Origin: Pontibacter burrus | GTDB taxonomy: Bacteria > Bacteroidota > Bacteroidia > Cytophagales > Hymenobacteraceae | Direction: 5' to 3' | Assembly: GCF_010686685.1 (NCBI RefSeq) | Contig: NZ_JAAGWD010000007.1 | Span: 1 to 64,000, forward strand | DNA: 64,000 nt | Shown here: piece by piece, positions 1 through 8,825 of the stretch | Numbering within the stretch: the first letter of the stretch is position 1 | Layout of the letters: the number at the start of each line of letters is the position of its first letter | The notes under the pieces: generated by a model | What the model saw: only the letters and a program-made list of their open reading frames with translations | Told to the model about the DNA's origin: nothing | Database searches by the model: none | Made by a program: the position numbers and the translations under genes

Positions 1-3000
1 CAATCGAAAGCAGTTATATCCAATGCTATTTTTTCGATGCCGCAATTGTCGGTAGAGCCATTATCTACATCTTCTGCTTTGATCGTGGCTTTGCCTGTTG
101 CATCAAGCTGCACGGTAATGGCCTTTGTCTTAACAATTGGTGCGGTGTCATCTTTTACAACCACCTGCTGGGTCTGCGAACTAGAGTTTCCTGCCGCATC
201 AGTATAGGTCCAGGTGATGGTGTAGGTCCCCTGTGCTGTATATGAGAGCAGATCAGTGGTTTTACCTGCAACTGTACCTGACACGTTATCTTCAGCGCTT
301 GGCACGGCTGTAACTGTCGCTCCACACTGGCCCGTTATAGTTGGCAATGTAGCTATAGTTGGCACCGGTGCCTCCTTATCCTGCACAGTAACTACTTGCG
401 TAGCTGTAGCTTTATGACCAGACGCATCGGTTACCGTCCAGGTTACGGTTGTTTTACCTAACGAGAAAGTAGCCGGTGCATCATTTGTTACACTAACATC
501 GGAGCAGTTATCGGCTATAGTTGGTGTGCCCAGTACAACGCCTGAAGCGGTACTCTTTCCTGCATCCGTATTCACTACAACAGCAGCCGGCGCGGTAATG
601 GTAGGCTTGATCGGGTCAACGATAGTTACCACGGCCGTTGCCGTTTCGCTGTTGCCATTCACATCCGTCACAGTCAGTGTAACGGTTTTGGTACCTAGAT
701 CAGCGCAGGTAAATTCGGTCTGACTTAAGCTATAGCCATCTGCAGCAATTGAACAGTTGTCGGTAGAGCCATTGTCTACATCTTCTGCTTTGATCGTAGC
801 ATTACCATTAGCATACAGGTTAACGGTTATGTTTTTGGTAACCACAGTTGGTTTCTGGGTATCAGTTACAGTTACATCGAAGCTTATAGTTGCTATGTTA
901 CCGGCAGCATCAGTCGCTGTAAACGTGTTAGTGGTTTTACCTACCGGGAACAGAGATCCTGAAGGAAGACCTGCTGTTTGGGTAATGGTAACTGTTTCGT
1001 TCTTCCAGGAGATAACAGCTATTCCATGGCCTGAACGCCCTACCATTTCGCCTCCCTCTGGATTAGGCATAGTTGCATTTCCTGCAATAAGTTGAGCATC
1101 GGTCATGTAATATTCAGCAGTTGGAGTGTAATCAGCTGGCTTGAATGAATCAGCTGTTAAAACATAGCCAGAACCACCCGAAGATGTTGGCCAGCTTGTA
1201 ACCCCACCGTACCAGCCACCACCAGCTCCACCGTTAGCCCAGTCATCGCTACCTGCTGCGCCACCGTTCCAGCCTCCAACGGAGCCAGAATTCCCCATAT
1301 TATTAGGATTTGCAAAGCCAAAAGAGCCGATTACAACACTATTGTAGTCCTCGGTCGATGTTCCTCCATTGGTCTGACCAGAACCTGTTATGGTAAAGCC
1401 CTGTGTAGAAAATGAAGGAGCGTTTAAGCCTCCACCGTCGTTCCCGACATAGCCCGATGATGCCCCCTCATAGTTTTCACCATGTCTGCCGCCGCCCCCG
1501 CCGGCAACGATGATTCGAGAATATAAGCCGTCACTGTTATTCCAGGCTCCATTTATTAATCTGATGTCCGTAGCACCGCCACCACCTGTTGATGCCCAAG
1601 AGGAGTTGGTGCTTCCTGTACCCTGACCACCAACATAAATGTAAAGGGTTGTGCCAGCTGTTAATGTAACTTCTCCTTTAGAATATCCCCCTCTGCCACC
1701 AAATTGATTTGGCACCTTCAAGTCGTTGCCACCCTGAGCACCCCACGTTTCCAGGGTGTACTTACCAGTAACTGGTACTGTAAACGTTTGAACACTGCCT
1801 GTAAAGTTGAAAGTCTTTTTGTTGTCTTCTCCTGAACCAACACAATTATCTGTAGCAGTTGGCATGGTATAAGTAACTACAGCCCCACACTTATCTGCGT
1901 CATTGTTTTTAGTGATGGAAGCTACAGCTGCAAACACAGGCTTTGTCTCATCCTTAACTACAACCTGTTGTGTTTGTGTTGAGGTTAAGCCTTCCTTATC
2001 TCTGTATGTCCAAGTAATGGTATAATTACCTTGTTCTTTGTAGCTTAGCGGATCAGTTGTTGTTCCTGTAATTACACCATCGTTATCATCGTTGGCTGTA
2101 GGAGCAGTTACCGTAACTGCACATTCTCCTGTTAAAGTCGGCAACGCTGCCAGGGCAGGTACCGGTGCTTTGTTTGGTTCAACTATAGTTACATTTACAG
2201 TAGCTGTGTTTGAAACCTCGGCACCATTGCTTACCTTATAGGAGAATGCATCTGTGCCAACTAGATTAGCCGCTGGAGTATATGTAAATGCTCCTGTGGC
2301 TGCATTGCCAATAGTAAGCGTTCCGTTGACAGGTGCTGTAACTATAGAATAGGTAAGTGGATCTCCACTCACATCCCTCGCAGTTAAAAATCCAATATAA
2401 GCCTCATCCTTTAAAGTAGTGACCTCCCCCGCATTTAAGCTTGACCAAGCGGTAGATAACCCCATATCCTTGATAATGCCGTGATTGGCGTTCGGGGTTG
2501 CATCGTAGGCTATCGTTCCAGATGTTTCGTTAAAGCGCCAGAAACCTGCGAGACCTGCTTCGTTACCGTTCAGAGTGGTGACAGCAAGCGATTTTATTTC
2601 TTCAACAGTTAACGCCTTTTTCCAAAGCGATACGTTATCAATCTGACCGTCTGCGAAGGCTCCGTCAACGTTCATAAAGGTACCAATGCGAATAGGTGCG
2701 CCGGATGCAGAAGAAGTATAGTTTACTGTTCCTGACCCAACCAGCTTACCATTCGCATAAATTTCCATTCTGCGCTGGCCACTAACATTGCGTCTTACAG
2801 TTGTAACATGTACCCACTCCCCAACTTCATAAGCTTTTTCAGTAGCAATCCAGGTCCATCCATAGCCGTGTTTGTCGATTCCGTAAGTAAATACGCCATT
2901 CTCAGCAGTAAGCCAGAACTGCATATCACCACCACCGCCCGATGGCCTATTAAAAAGGCCGGCAGCAGCCATGCTATTTGCCTTAAACCATAGCGAAACG

Positions 3001-3692
3001 GTAAATTCTGTTTCGGAATCGAACTGATTGGAAGCTTGAGACGGAATTTCTACGTAGTCGTTTACCCCGTCGAAATGCAAGCCGTTAAGGTAAACGGCAA
3101 TTGGTTGTGATTTTGGTTCATAAACAAGGGAAGGTAAATTACTATTCCCCGCCCCGTCAAGCTTAAAATAATACCGACCTTCAGTTACAGAAGAAGTAGG
3201 TTTTAAAACCCATTCAAATTCTTTAACATTTGTCTGATTTTTAAATGCAAAATAATCAACAGGAGACCCACTGTTTATTACCTGCCCTGGCATGTAAGTT
3301 TCACCAGTATTTGTCAATTGTTGCGTAGTTGGCGTACCACTTGGTACATATGCACCAGCGTCCATTACAAAATGCTCGTTAGCTGTACTTGTCGCTGATA
3401 TTTTAATAAATGGCCCATCGACACTTTCTGAATAACTCAATCGGTTTTCTAGAAAAATATTGTGCTCATTACTAAAATTAACGTCAGCCAGAGTATGAAT
3501 TTTAAGCCTCAACCTGATGGCCTCATCTGTATTGGTGATCTTAATCTCTTCATTCTCTGCACCTTTCCAGGTAGCAGACGTTTCAGATCCATCGTCGTTT
3601 CTCCAACGCCAGCTACTGTGGTTCAGAAATGGACCAGCTACCGCATCAAAGAGCAGGCAACTAAAGAAAAAAAACAGTAAAAGTTTTTTCAT
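1..3692 (-). CDS. Large secreted LamG / HYR / glycine-rich multidomain protein (C-terminus outside window)
   Basis: I translated this by hand from ATG at 3692; the frame stays open for 1230 codons to the window edge, so the C-terminus is missing. A signal peptide (MKKLLLFFFFSCLLF) is followed by a LamG/concanavalin-like domain at about residues 195-400 (FDGVNDYVEIP, GFWRFNE), a cadherin-like domain at about 420-508, and an Ig/HYR-type repeat at 510-590. A HYR domain then starts at about 590 (CGAVVTYTMPTATDNC) and is interrupted at about 620-897 by a glycine-rich domain (GGRGGYSKG, YIYVGGQG, GGGGATDIR) resembling that of ALK/LTK. The HYR domain resumes at about 899 and more HYR-like repeats follow. 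Such proteins are surface adhesins or matrix proteins, often T9SS cargo; the sorting domain would lie outside the window. The binding partner is unknown. It lies 57 bp downstream of lnt on the same strand. Confidence 0.85.
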   Translation of the reverse strand, partial: MKKLLLFFFFSCLLFDAVAGPFLNHSSWRWRNDDGSETSATWKGAENEEIKITNTDEAIRLRLKIHTLADVNFSNEHNIFLENRLSYSESVDGPFIKISATSTANEHFVMDAGAYVPSGTPTTQQLTNTGETYMPGQVINSGSPVDYFAFKNQTNVKEFEWVLKPTSSVTEGRYYFKLDGAGNSNLPSLVYEPKSQPIAVYLNGLHFDGVNDYVEIPSQASNQFDSETEFTVSLWFKANSMAAAGLFNRPSGGGGDMQFWLTAENGVFTYGIDKHGYGWTWIATEKAYEVGEWVHVTTVRRNVSGQRRMEIYANGKLVGSGTVNYTSSASGAPIRIGTFMNVDGAFADGQIDNVSLWKKALTVEEIKSLAVTTLNGNEAGLAGFWRFNETSGTIAYDATPNANHGIIKDMGLSTAWSSLNAGEVTTLKDEAYIGFLTARDVSGDPLTYSIVTAPVNGTLTIGNAATGAFTYTPAANLVGTDAFSYKVSNGAEVSNTATVNVTIVEPNKAPVPALAALPTLTGECAVTVTAPTANDDNDGVITGTTTDPLSYKEQGNYTITWTYRDKEGLTSTQTQQVVVKDETKPVFAAVASITKNNDADKCGAVVTYTMPTATDNCVGSGEDNKKTFNFTGSVQTFTVPVTGKYTLETWGAQGGNDLKVPNQFGGRGGYSKGEVTLTAGTTLYIYVGGQGTGSTNSSWASTGGGGATDIRLINGAWNNSDGLYSRIIVAGGGGGRHGENYEGASSGYVGNDGGGLNAPSFSTQGFTITGSGQTNGGTSTEDYNSVVIGSFGFANPNNMGNSGSVGGWNGGAAGSDDWANGGAGGGWYGGVTSWPTSSGGSGYVLTADSFKPADYTPTAEYYMTDAQLIAGNATMPNPEGGEMVGRSGHGIAVISWKNETVTITQTAGLPSGSLFPVGKTTNTFTATDAAGNIATISFDVTVTDTQKPTVVTKNITVNLYANGNATIKAEDVDNGSTDNCSIAADGYSLSQTEFTCADLGTKTVTLTVTDVNGNSETATAVVTIVDPIKPTITAPAAVVVNTDAGKSTASGVVLGTPTIADNCSDVSVTNDAPATFSLGKTTVTWTVTDASGHKATATQVVTVQDKEAPVPTIATLPTITGQCGATVTAVPSAEDNVSGTVAGKTTDLLSYTAQGTYTITWTYTDAAGNSSSQTQQVVVKDDTAPIVKTKAITVQLDATGKATIKAEDVDNGSTDNCGIEKIALDITAFD

Positions 3693-3749
3693 TTGAATTG
3701 GGCTAAAAAGTTGTTGGTTTATTGGTTATATAGTTGGGCTTTGTGATTT

Positions 3750-5351
3750 TCAACTTCGTAACACTCTAGTCTGGAACAGGCTAAAAATCAGGCTCTTGTT
3801 ATAAAAACTTATCAACAGTAACAATGCTGTCGCTAAAAAAATAGCATATATAAAATAGTGGTAATTAAGCGCCGCGACCTGGTTAGGGAATACATCTACC
3901 TGTTGCACACTACTCTGGTCAGATTGATATTGAGCTCCTATTTCCCCGTTTGCACGTATCACACCGGAAATGCCCCTGTTATTGTTGATAACCAAGTCTT
4001 TTCTTGATTCTATAGCTCTTAACCTGCTATTGTAAAAATGTTGCCGGGTTATAAAGGAGTCTGAAAACCAGCCGTCGTTACCTAAATTAATGAGGAAAGA
4101 AATCTGATCAGTTGGGTATCTGTTAAGTAAGGCCGGAACAGCTGACTCGTTGCAGAGCAATACTCCTGCTTTGCCCCAGGGAGTTTTCATAGCCTGTTGT
4201 CTTTGCCCTTGCTGAACAATAAGTCCGCTACCAGCCAGAAAAGGAAGAATGATATTACCACTATTACTAAAAAGCGGAGATTCAACAAGCGAGAGGAGCT
4301 CTCCTTTATCGTAGCGGTCTAGCACGGCACCAGTTGGGGTAAAGAGATAAGCTGAATTGTAGACTGCATTACTAGCCTCCGCAATACTAGTGCTCATACC
4401 CAGTAAAAAATGGGTATTATTATCAGCTGTGGTTTTAGCAACTTCTTTCAGAAAGTCGTCTTCATTACTATAGGTCCAGGGGATAACAGTTTCAGACCAA
4501 AGGATAAGATCTGAATTGACCGCTGCTGCCTGCCTGTTTAGAGTGAGCAGGTTCTGGATCAAAGCATTTCCATTTTGTTCGTTCCAGACTGTTTCAGGAG
4601 ACATGGAGGCGAGAATAAGTGCCACACTTACTTTAGGTTTACTTTGTGCGACTACCTGTTGCGAACTATAATTGTAGAGTAAACTCCCGGCAATAAAGTG
4701 AGCTGATACAATAAGAGCAGGAATCAGAGCTAGTCTCCAGGCTTTCTTATGAAATGCATAACTAAGGGTAAAATTGACAAGCACAACCAGAAACGACAAG
4801 ATGTACACACCGCCTACCGCTGCTGGCTGCGCCAAGAATAAATGACTGGCCTGAGTAATACCAATACTATAACTCATCCAGGGCATACCCGCAAACAGCA
4901 CTGCACGAAGCCATTCAACTATAACCCAAACTGAAGCAAATAGGAAGGCATTACCCCATGCATGTAATACAGCAGAATCCGAAAACTTAACTCTGGAGTA
5001 AATGAAGAACTGAAGCGCGTAGATACTGCCAATTATAGTTGCTGCAAGTAACCAGCAGATAATACCTAACACAATACTACTCTGCGCATATTGATATATG
5101 GCAGCAACCATCCAATAATTTAGAATACCTGCTGATACAACTCCAAAGACAAACCCCTTATAAAGAGCCTGTTTTGATTGAGTTATGTTGAAAAAAGAAA
5201 GGAATAGAAAACTGAGTGCAAACCATGCTATAGTATAGTTTACATACATCAAAGAAAGACTAATGAGTATTGCCGATACAACTACAAGCGCATAACTATA
5301 AGATGCTGAAGATTTCCGTAAGTGTGCTAAAATCGTCTTCCAAATATGCAT
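3750..5351 (-). CDS. lnt: Apolipoprotein N-acyltransferase
   Basis: Lnt adds the third acyl chain to the N-terminal cysteine of lipoproteins in the inner membrane. The 533-residue protein has several N-terminal membrane segments, then a nitrilase-fold domain and a last C-terminal membrane helix. The expected Glu-Lys-Cys triad is visible: E287 in WSETVIPW, K349 in YDKGELLS and C400 in LLCNES. The family motifs GMPWMSYSIG and NLGNDGWF are also present. Length matches the family. The several predicted lipoproteins in this window would be its substrates. It is read toward the large LamG/HYR gene, but nothing suggests a functional link. Confidence 0.93.
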   Translation of the reverse strand: MHIWKTILAHLRKSSASYSYALVVVSAILISLSLMYVNYTIAWFALSFLFLSFFNITQSKQALYKGFVFGVVSAGILNYWMVAAIYQYAQSSIVLGIICWLLAATIIGSIYALQFFIYSRVKFSDSAVLHAWGNAFLFASVWVIVEWLRAVLFAGMPWMSYSIGITQASHLFLAQPAAVGGVYILSFLVVLVNFTLSYAFHKKAWRLALIPALIVSAHFIAGSLLYNYSSQQVVAQSKPKVSVALILASMSPETVWNEQNGNALIQNLLTLNRQAAAVNSDLILWSETVIPWTYSNEDDFLKEVAKTTADNNTHFLLGMSTSIAEASNAVYNSAYLFTPTGAVLDRYDKGELLSLVESPLFSNSGNIILPFLAGSGLIVQQGQRQQAMKTPWGKAGVLLCNESAVPALLNRYPTDQISFLINLGNDGWFSDSFITRQHFYNSRLRAIESRKDLVINNNRGISGVIRANGEIGAQYQSDQSSVQQVDVFPNQVAALNYHYFIYAIFLATALLLLISFYNKSLIFSLFQTRVLRS

Positions 5352-6046
5352 GGTTTTTCAGCCCTACTTACAAAGAGTACAGTAATTTGCCTCGTAAGAA
5401 AAGGGTAAAAGTTTGGCTAATAGTTGATAATTAAAAATTGCAAATACTACTCCATCGAAAAGCAGGAGCTACTCATGATCATAGCTTTGTATAGTTGGGC
5501 AGGAGGCAGAAATTAAGAAAGGGTAAGTATTTTGCACCAATAAAAACAAACTCAAAAACTCAGACTGTTTTCGACAGTACACAAACCCAAAATAAACACC
5601 TGAAGGCAAGTCAGATTCTAAAAGCTAATTCTTTGAAAACCTTACTTTTACAGGCATTTATTTCATTCCGCAAGTTACAAGTTGTGCTTGCGTCTTTCCT
5701 ATAAGGGTTTGGACTAATTTGTCTCCGTTTTAAAAACAAGACAAATTAAAAGCTTAAACTGCTGCTCATATTAAAACGGGGATCATGAACTAATGCTCTC
5801 AAACTATATTGGATAGGATATTAAACTATAAACATTAGCATGTAAAAGCCTTATGTGGTGAACAGCCAAAACATTGAATCTGAAGACCAGACCTATGTAA
5901 TCCACGGCGTCTATACCCTGCTCACGAAACTGGAAAATAAAGCAGAAGAGTAAGTTATATCATAAAAGTGTCCGAACATGGCCGCTATAGATTCCAAAGC
6001 ATATATAGTATACAGACAGTTTACAGACAGAAGTTGATGCAGCTTT
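5352..6046. other. Gene-poor stretch with possible coding debris
   Basis: About 700 AT-rich bases lie between lnt and the remnant ORF at 6047. A 69-codon plus-strand frame at 5495-5704 is low-complexity and resembles no family I know. A short GTG-start frame at 5858-5953 (VNSQNIESEDQTYVIHGVYT and onward) could be the 5' part of the same broken gene as the remnant at 6047, but I cannot show this. No structured RNA or terminator was recognised. Confidence 0.4.
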
Positions 6047-6300
6047 TTGTACCATCGGGTAGCTGATGCCAAAGAAGTGCATGCCATTGCAAAAATGTTT
6101 CGGGAACTGGGCGAAATTGAGCAAGAGCATGTCACCCAAATGGCGGAAAAGCTGCTTCAGGATGGCATAAATACCACTGTGCCACCTCCCTCCTGGCGTG
6201 TCCGCACCCTCGACCGCATTGGCAAGTTACTGGGTTACGGTTTTAGTATTGGTGTGATAATGAACACCGATAGAAGTATAGCAACTGCCCAACTGACTCA
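6047..6300 (+). pseudogene. Remnant of a possible ferritin-like (rubrerythrin-type) protein
   Basis: The open frame reads YHRVADAKEVHAIAKMF, ELGEIEQEHV, then LLGYGFSIGVIMNTDRSIA. The spacing of E/H residues in the first part recalls one half of a ferritin-like four-helix bundle. The frame has no convincing start. After about 6300 it runs out of frame into DNA that encodes the tail of a PAP2 phosphatase, so it is probably a truncated, fused remnant. The family assignment is weak; it could be another all-alpha protein. Confidence 0.3.
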
Positions 6301-6315
6301 GAATAAAAAAAGCCC

Positions 6316-6471
6316 GCCGGGTTTGCTTTATTTATTAACCTGGATGAACTGCAGTATAAAAGAAAAGCACTTGACTTTCAACACAAAAAACCACAACACA
6401 TGATCCTTCCCGCCCCTGCTGTAAACAGTTTAGCCGTTGGCAAACTATAGCAAGCCCGTAAAAGGATAAGC
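6316..6471 (+). pseudogene. Truncated, frameshifted C-terminal remnant of a PAP2 phosphatase (type A)
   Basis: In one frame this reads AGFALFINLDELQYKRK, nearly identical to AGLALFINLDELQYKRK near the C-terminus of the intact PAP2 gene at 23191-24075. After a frameshift the DNA still encodes ANYSKPVKG then stop, matching the ANYSMP end of that gene. An in-frame TAA lies just upstream and the N-terminal two thirds, with all catalytic motifs, is gone. It converges on the intact PAP2 gene at 6485, the reverse of the arrangement near 24.1 kb. Confidence 0.8.
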
Positions 6472-6484
6472 AGCGAAACTATAG

Positions 6485-7357
6485 TTAAAAAATGAGCAGG
6501 GCACTAACACCTCCTGACCTGATTCCGGGTTGAGGCCTAAGCAACAACTTTTCTTTACGTATCTTCAGCTTTTGATCCAGCACGTTGTAGAGATAGAGGG
6601 TTCCCTTAGCTGACACATACCCTATCAGAGCGCCAGCCAACACATCCGTTGTCCAGTGGGCGTTATCGTTAATGCGCGAGAGCCCTACCAACGTAGCAAT
6701 GCCATACGCTATGGGCGGAACGGCGGGATGCTCGTAACGGTAAACAGATGCCACAGAAGTTGCCACAGCAAACGCAGTTGTGGTATGGGAAGACGGCAGG
6801 GAGGTATGAATAGTACTTTGAAATGGGCCATCAAAAAAATGATTATCTTCCCCAGTACTAGGTCTGTGCCGGTGAAACTGATGCTTTAGTCCTTCTGTAA
6901 TTCCGGCGCTCAACATAATACTGCCTGCCGCTAGCATACCAGCTTTTTCCAGCTTTTTATCTTTGATCAATATGCCAATCGCCATCGCTGTTCCGGTAAC
7001 TGGTAGCATATAATGCTGCCGACCCAGGGGCTCTACCACGGTCGCAATCTTATCCCCTACCTGCGACCTGTGAGAAAACATAAACCGCTGAGCCGGCTCA
7101 TCCACCCAGGCAAAAGTTGCTATCCAGGCCCCCACACCTGCAACTATAAGGGCTCCATTTTTCAAAGCCGATGCTTTCGGCACGCTACCCTGTGGCAACT
7201 GTACCGGAAGTATCTGTTGTAAGGTATCCACACTATGACCATAACCCACTGTATCTGTAGTTCCTGACGGCACCTGAGCATGCGCCTCCTGAACGATAAA
7301 TAGCAGAAAACAAAGAAATAAACGATACCTGCTGCTAAAAAGAAAAACCAGTTTCAT
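6485..7357 (-). CDS. PAP2-family phosphatase (type B)
   Basis: This 290-residue protein has a signal peptide or N-terminal anchor and the three phosphatase motifs of the PAP2 superfamily: KHQFHRHRP (K-x6-RP), PSSH, and SRINDNAHWTTD (SR-x5-H-x3-D). Such enzymes dephosphorylate membrane lipids such as undecaprenyl diphosphate, phosphatidate, or lipid A at the periplasmic face; the substrate is not identifiable here. It starts 32 bp after the DUF3570 gene ends and may be the last gene of that operon. Its TAA stop lies inside a full AACTATAGTT palindrome (6477-6486). A decayed copy of its last codons lies at 24.1 kb. Confidence 0.88.
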   Translation of the reverse strand: MKLVFLFSSRYRLFLCFLLFIVQEAHAQVPSGTTDTVGYGHSVDTLQQILPVQLPQGSVPKASALKNGALIVAGVGAWIATFAWVDEPAQRFMFSHRSQVGDKIATVVEPLGRQHYMLPVTGTAMAIGILIKDKKLEKAGMLAAGSIMLSAGITEGLKHQFHRHRPSTGEDNHFFDGPFQSTIHTSLPSSHTTTAFAVATSVASVYRYEHPAVPPIAYGIATLVGLSRINDNAHWTTDVLAGALIGYVSAKGTLYLYNVLDQKLKIRKEKLLLRPQPGIRSGGVSALLIF

Positions 7358-7389
7358 AGGACTGTAGTTTCAGAAAGAATAAGTACTGT

Positions 7390-8604
7390 TTATCTGCTAC
7401 CTGGTATGGTAAAGCCCAGGTCCGCACTGATGATAAAGGCCCTAAGGCCATCGCTGCGCCAATAGTTGCCACCCCGCACTTCTATGCTTTTAAACTGTGT
7501 GGTGTTACTGGAAAAAGGAAGTCCGAAATGGGTGATGCCTTCCAGCGGAGAATAGCGCACGCCAAGCCCAGCTTTGTGGCTGTTTATCCCTGCCAGATCA
7601 TAGTCTGAAGTATAGAATTCTTCAGTTGAGGAATGCGTTTTGTAAGGAGCGAAATAATCCACAGCCGTTTGAGTGTGGTAGCGGTAGAAGGGGTAAAACG
7701 AAAAGAACGGCCCTATCTTGATCGGCGTTTCGAGTTCTACAGTATTTGCTGTCATGCCCCAGCTATCGGTATAAAACCGGTAAAAGAAACGCATGGTCAG
7801 ATAATCGGAGGTATAATAGTTTATCCGCAGTCCAACCGGATATTTGTAACGACTATCGGGCAGGCGCTCAATATCAGGGAGTTCCTGGTCAGTAAAATAG
7901 ACCCTGTGAAAAGGCGTGGAAAGTAAACCAGTCTGGTACACAATATCAGAGGAAAGAGCTGCCTGCATTTTCTGGTTTAAGACCTGCGACAAGGTGGCGG
8001 ACAAACTATAGGATTGCCGCTTGTCCTCGCTCAGTAGCTCGCCCTGGCTGCGCAGCTCTATCGGGTAAATTAGCGACCAGGTATCAAAAAAGGCCAGTGC
8101 GCCCAGGCTCAGCTCACGGTTCCCATCCTTCGAAAGGATAGCCCAATTCACCCCTACCGACAGCGACCGATAATCGTACTCGGTAGAGCCGCCAATGGTG
8201 ATGCCTTTTATCGTGCGGCGGGCATTGTTGCGGCGGCTGATACCTACGTTCAGATGCGTACGGGTATCTGATTTAGAGGCACTGGAAACATTATAGTCTA
8301 TCTTGTCAGTAGAAGCTGAACTATAGAAATCCATCCCGAAGTTCACGTTCAGGTTGGTCACCGTATCCAGCGGCACATTCACAATTATAGTTGGGGTGAC
8401 ATCGGTCAGTTCTTCGGTGCCTACCCCACCTGTTACCGGCGAGTGCTCGCCGGTCTGGCTATAGTAGCTGCCCAGTATATTTACCTCCGTTGGCGACAGT
8501 TCGCGGGTTCTGCGGCCTTTGGCAGTTGTGGTGGAAGTAGTCTGAGCCATAGTTGCCGTGGCCACCGAGCAGGCAACCATCAGACCGATAAACTTTAATT
8601 GCAT
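7390..8604 (-). CDS. DUF3570 outer membrane beta-barrel protein
   Basis: The 404-residue protein has a signal peptide ending near MAQ, a polar linker, and alternating amphipathic strands typical of a barrel, ending in aromatic-rich strands. The start of the mature region (LSPTEVNILGSYYSQTG, VGTEELTDVTP) matches DUF3570 as I know it. Function is not established; the family travels with DUF4266, ApbE and a thioredoxin-like protein. Its ATG overlaps the end of the DUF4266 gene by 10 bp, which suggests translational coupling. Inference: the outer membrane component of an extracytoplasmic redox or maturation system. Confidence 0.85.
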   Translation of the reverse strand: MQLKFIGLMVACSVATATMAQTTSTTTAKGRRTRELSPTEVNILGSYYSQTGEHSPVTGGVGTEELTDVTPTIIVNVPLDTVTNLNVNFGMDFYSSASTDKIDYNVSSASKSDTRTHLNVGISRRNNARRTIKGITIGGSTEYDYRSLSVGVNWAILSKDGNRELSLGALAFFDTWSLIYPIELRSQGELLSEDKRQSYSLSATLSQVLNQKMQAALSSDIVYQTGLLSTPFHRVYFTDQELPDIERLPDSRYKYPVGLRINYYTSDYLTMRFFYRFYTDSWGMTANTVELETPIKIGPFFSFYPFYRYHTQTAVDYFAPYKTHSSTEEFYTSDYDLAGINSHKAGLGVRYSPLEGITHFGLPFSSNTTQFKSIEVRGGNYWRSDGLRAFIISADLGFTIPGSR

Positions 8605-8822
8605 CCGCAGCCCCCTCCCATTTTACCTCCGGTCGCGCCGGATGCCCCTTCCCGGTAACTTTCAAAATTCATTTCAAAGGTCTGCACCTTGCGGGCGCTC
8701 AGCTGCATCTCTTCTTCGTTTAAGTACGTTTTCTGATACGGCTTTACGGTTTCACAGCTGCTCAGCAAACCAACTATAAGCAGGCAGGTACAGGCAAATA
8801 AGGATCTTAGATGTGTTTTCAT
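8595..8822 (-). CDS. DUF4266 small lipoprotein with GGGCGCN tail
   Basis: The 75-residue precursor has a lipoprotein signal with lipobox LSSC (lipidation at C23), leaving about 53 residues. The mature part is mostly helical and polar and ends in a Gly-rich tail GGKMGGGCGCN, with Cys72 and Cys74 at the extreme C-terminus. This fits DUF4266. The paired cysteines suggest a metal, disulfide or flavin-related modification site, probably handled by the adjacent thioredoxin-like and ApbE proteins; that role is inference. It overlaps the DUF3570 start and lies 3 bp after the ApbE stop. Confidence 0.87.
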   Translation of the reverse strand: MKTHLRSLFACTCLLIVGLLSSCETVKPYQKTYLNEEEMQLSARKVQTFEMNFESYREGASGATGGKMGGGCGCN

Positions 8823-8825
8823 AGT

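Noticed and set aside
526..1095. Two plus-strand frames of 65 and 112 codons
   Set aside because: They are antisense to the large LamG/HYR gene, whose minus-strand frame is continuous and shows clear domains.
5495..5704. 69-codon plus-strand frame
   Set aside because: Low complexity, no family character, isolated in decayed DNA.
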